Assembly (NCBI GenBank): GCA_016838825.1
Contig: JAEHKU010000002.1
Coordinates: 29,351 to 70,917, forward strand
DNA length: 41,567 nucleotides
From: Nitrosopumilales archaeon
GTDB lineage: Archaea; Thermoproteota; Nitrososphaeria; Nitrososphaerales; Nitrosopumilaceae
Direction of reading: 5' to 3'
The notes under the pieces are model-generated. The model did not search any database, was not told the origin of the DNA, and worked only from the letters and a program-made list of their open reading frames with translations. This document shows, piece by piece, positions 41,480 through 41,567 of this stretch (position 1 is its first letter; each line of letters opens with the position of its first letter). A program made the translations under genes and the position numbers.

Positions 41480-41567
41480 GCAAATATTTGTCTGTGAATC
41501 TTCAATAATGAACTACTAACAAGTTTAATTGACAAACTAGGCAAACAATTGTTCTAATAGATCGGAA
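41480..41567. other. Upstream edge of the smc gene, no feature recognised
   Basis: This 88-base AT-rich stretch should hold the smc promoter. No TATA box at clear leaderless spacing and no strong Shine-Dalgarno site was found. Confidence 0.4.

Noticed and set aside
1-41567. tRNA, rRNA or other structured RNA genes, and mobile elements
   Set aside because: All intergenic stretches were read; no cloverleaf with a T-loop motif, no rRNA-like segment, no transposase and no terminal repeats were found. Box C/D-like motifs near 21150 did not match the C box.

Overview
The window looks like a chromosomal segment of an ammonia-oxidising archaeon of the Nitrososphaerota (Thaumarchaeota), most like the Nitrosopumilales. 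The DNA is AT-rich. The information-processing proteins are archaeal: EF-1alpha, an archaeal-type ATP-dependent DNA ligase, tRNA-splicing endonuclease, Drg GTPase, a proteasome beta subunit and archaeal-type ProRS. They sit beside bifunctional FBP aldolase/phosphatase and F420-0:glutamate ligase. Many genes have an archaeal TATA box centred about 27 bases before an ATG, GTG or TTG, which points to leaderless transcription. No rRNA, tRNA, CRISPR array, insertion sequence or prophage was seen, and no gene-free stretch exceeds about 300 bases. No ammonia-oxidation genes fall inside the window, so the lineage call rests on protein character and gene content.

Layout. 1-1.7 kb: tuf-rpsJ translation genes plus a cut-off gene, reading left. 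1.8-7.4 kb: FBP aldolase/phosphatase, a small membrane protein, DNA ligase, a PhoU/DUF47-like protein, an unknown protein and endA. 7.4-8.5 kb: two small unknown proteins under a promoter region with two perfect inverted repeats, then two mini-genes, one Cys-rich. 8.5-11.5 kb: a tandem SDR protein translationally coupled to a MaoC-like hotdog protein, meeting a TauE/SafE permease. 11.6-13.1 kb: homoserine dehydrogenase and a PUA-domain protein. 13.1-19.5 kb, reading left: a proteasome beta subunit lacking Thr1, M20 peptidase, NnrD, TrmI, ArgS and a HAD phosphatase. 19.6-22.6 kb: an MJ1316-domain protein, Drg, a zinc-ribbon protein and a DEAD-box helicase with a structured leader. 22.7-24.1 kb: a collagen-like protein. 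24.2-31 kb: a TPR protein, then a sulfur-centred run (siroheme sulfite/nitrite reductase, rhodanese, Thi4, TrxB, TusA) with one unknown gene inside. 31-34.5 kb: CofE, a SerB-like phosphatase, a 4-Cys protein and ProS. 34.5-36.9 kb: EgtB and EgtD, a convergent ergothioneine pair. 37-41.5 kb: an oligopeptide ABC ATPase and SMC.

How it works together. Most genes are housekeeping. Three accessory themes stand out. The first is reduced-sulfur and thiol chemistry: sulfite reduction, sulfur transfer, thiazole synthesis, thioredoxin reductase and ergothioneine. The second is a CoA-thioester or SDR module whose domain layout recalls one half of Chloroflexus malonyl-CoA reductase. This matters because the malonyl-CoA reductase of the thaumarchaeal 3-hydroxypropionate/4-hydroxybutyrate cycle has, to my knowledge, not been firmly assigned. 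The third is an intracellular-looking collagen-like protein with 90 uninterrupted Gly-X-Y triplets. All functional statements come from motif reading and memory of protein families; no database search was run.
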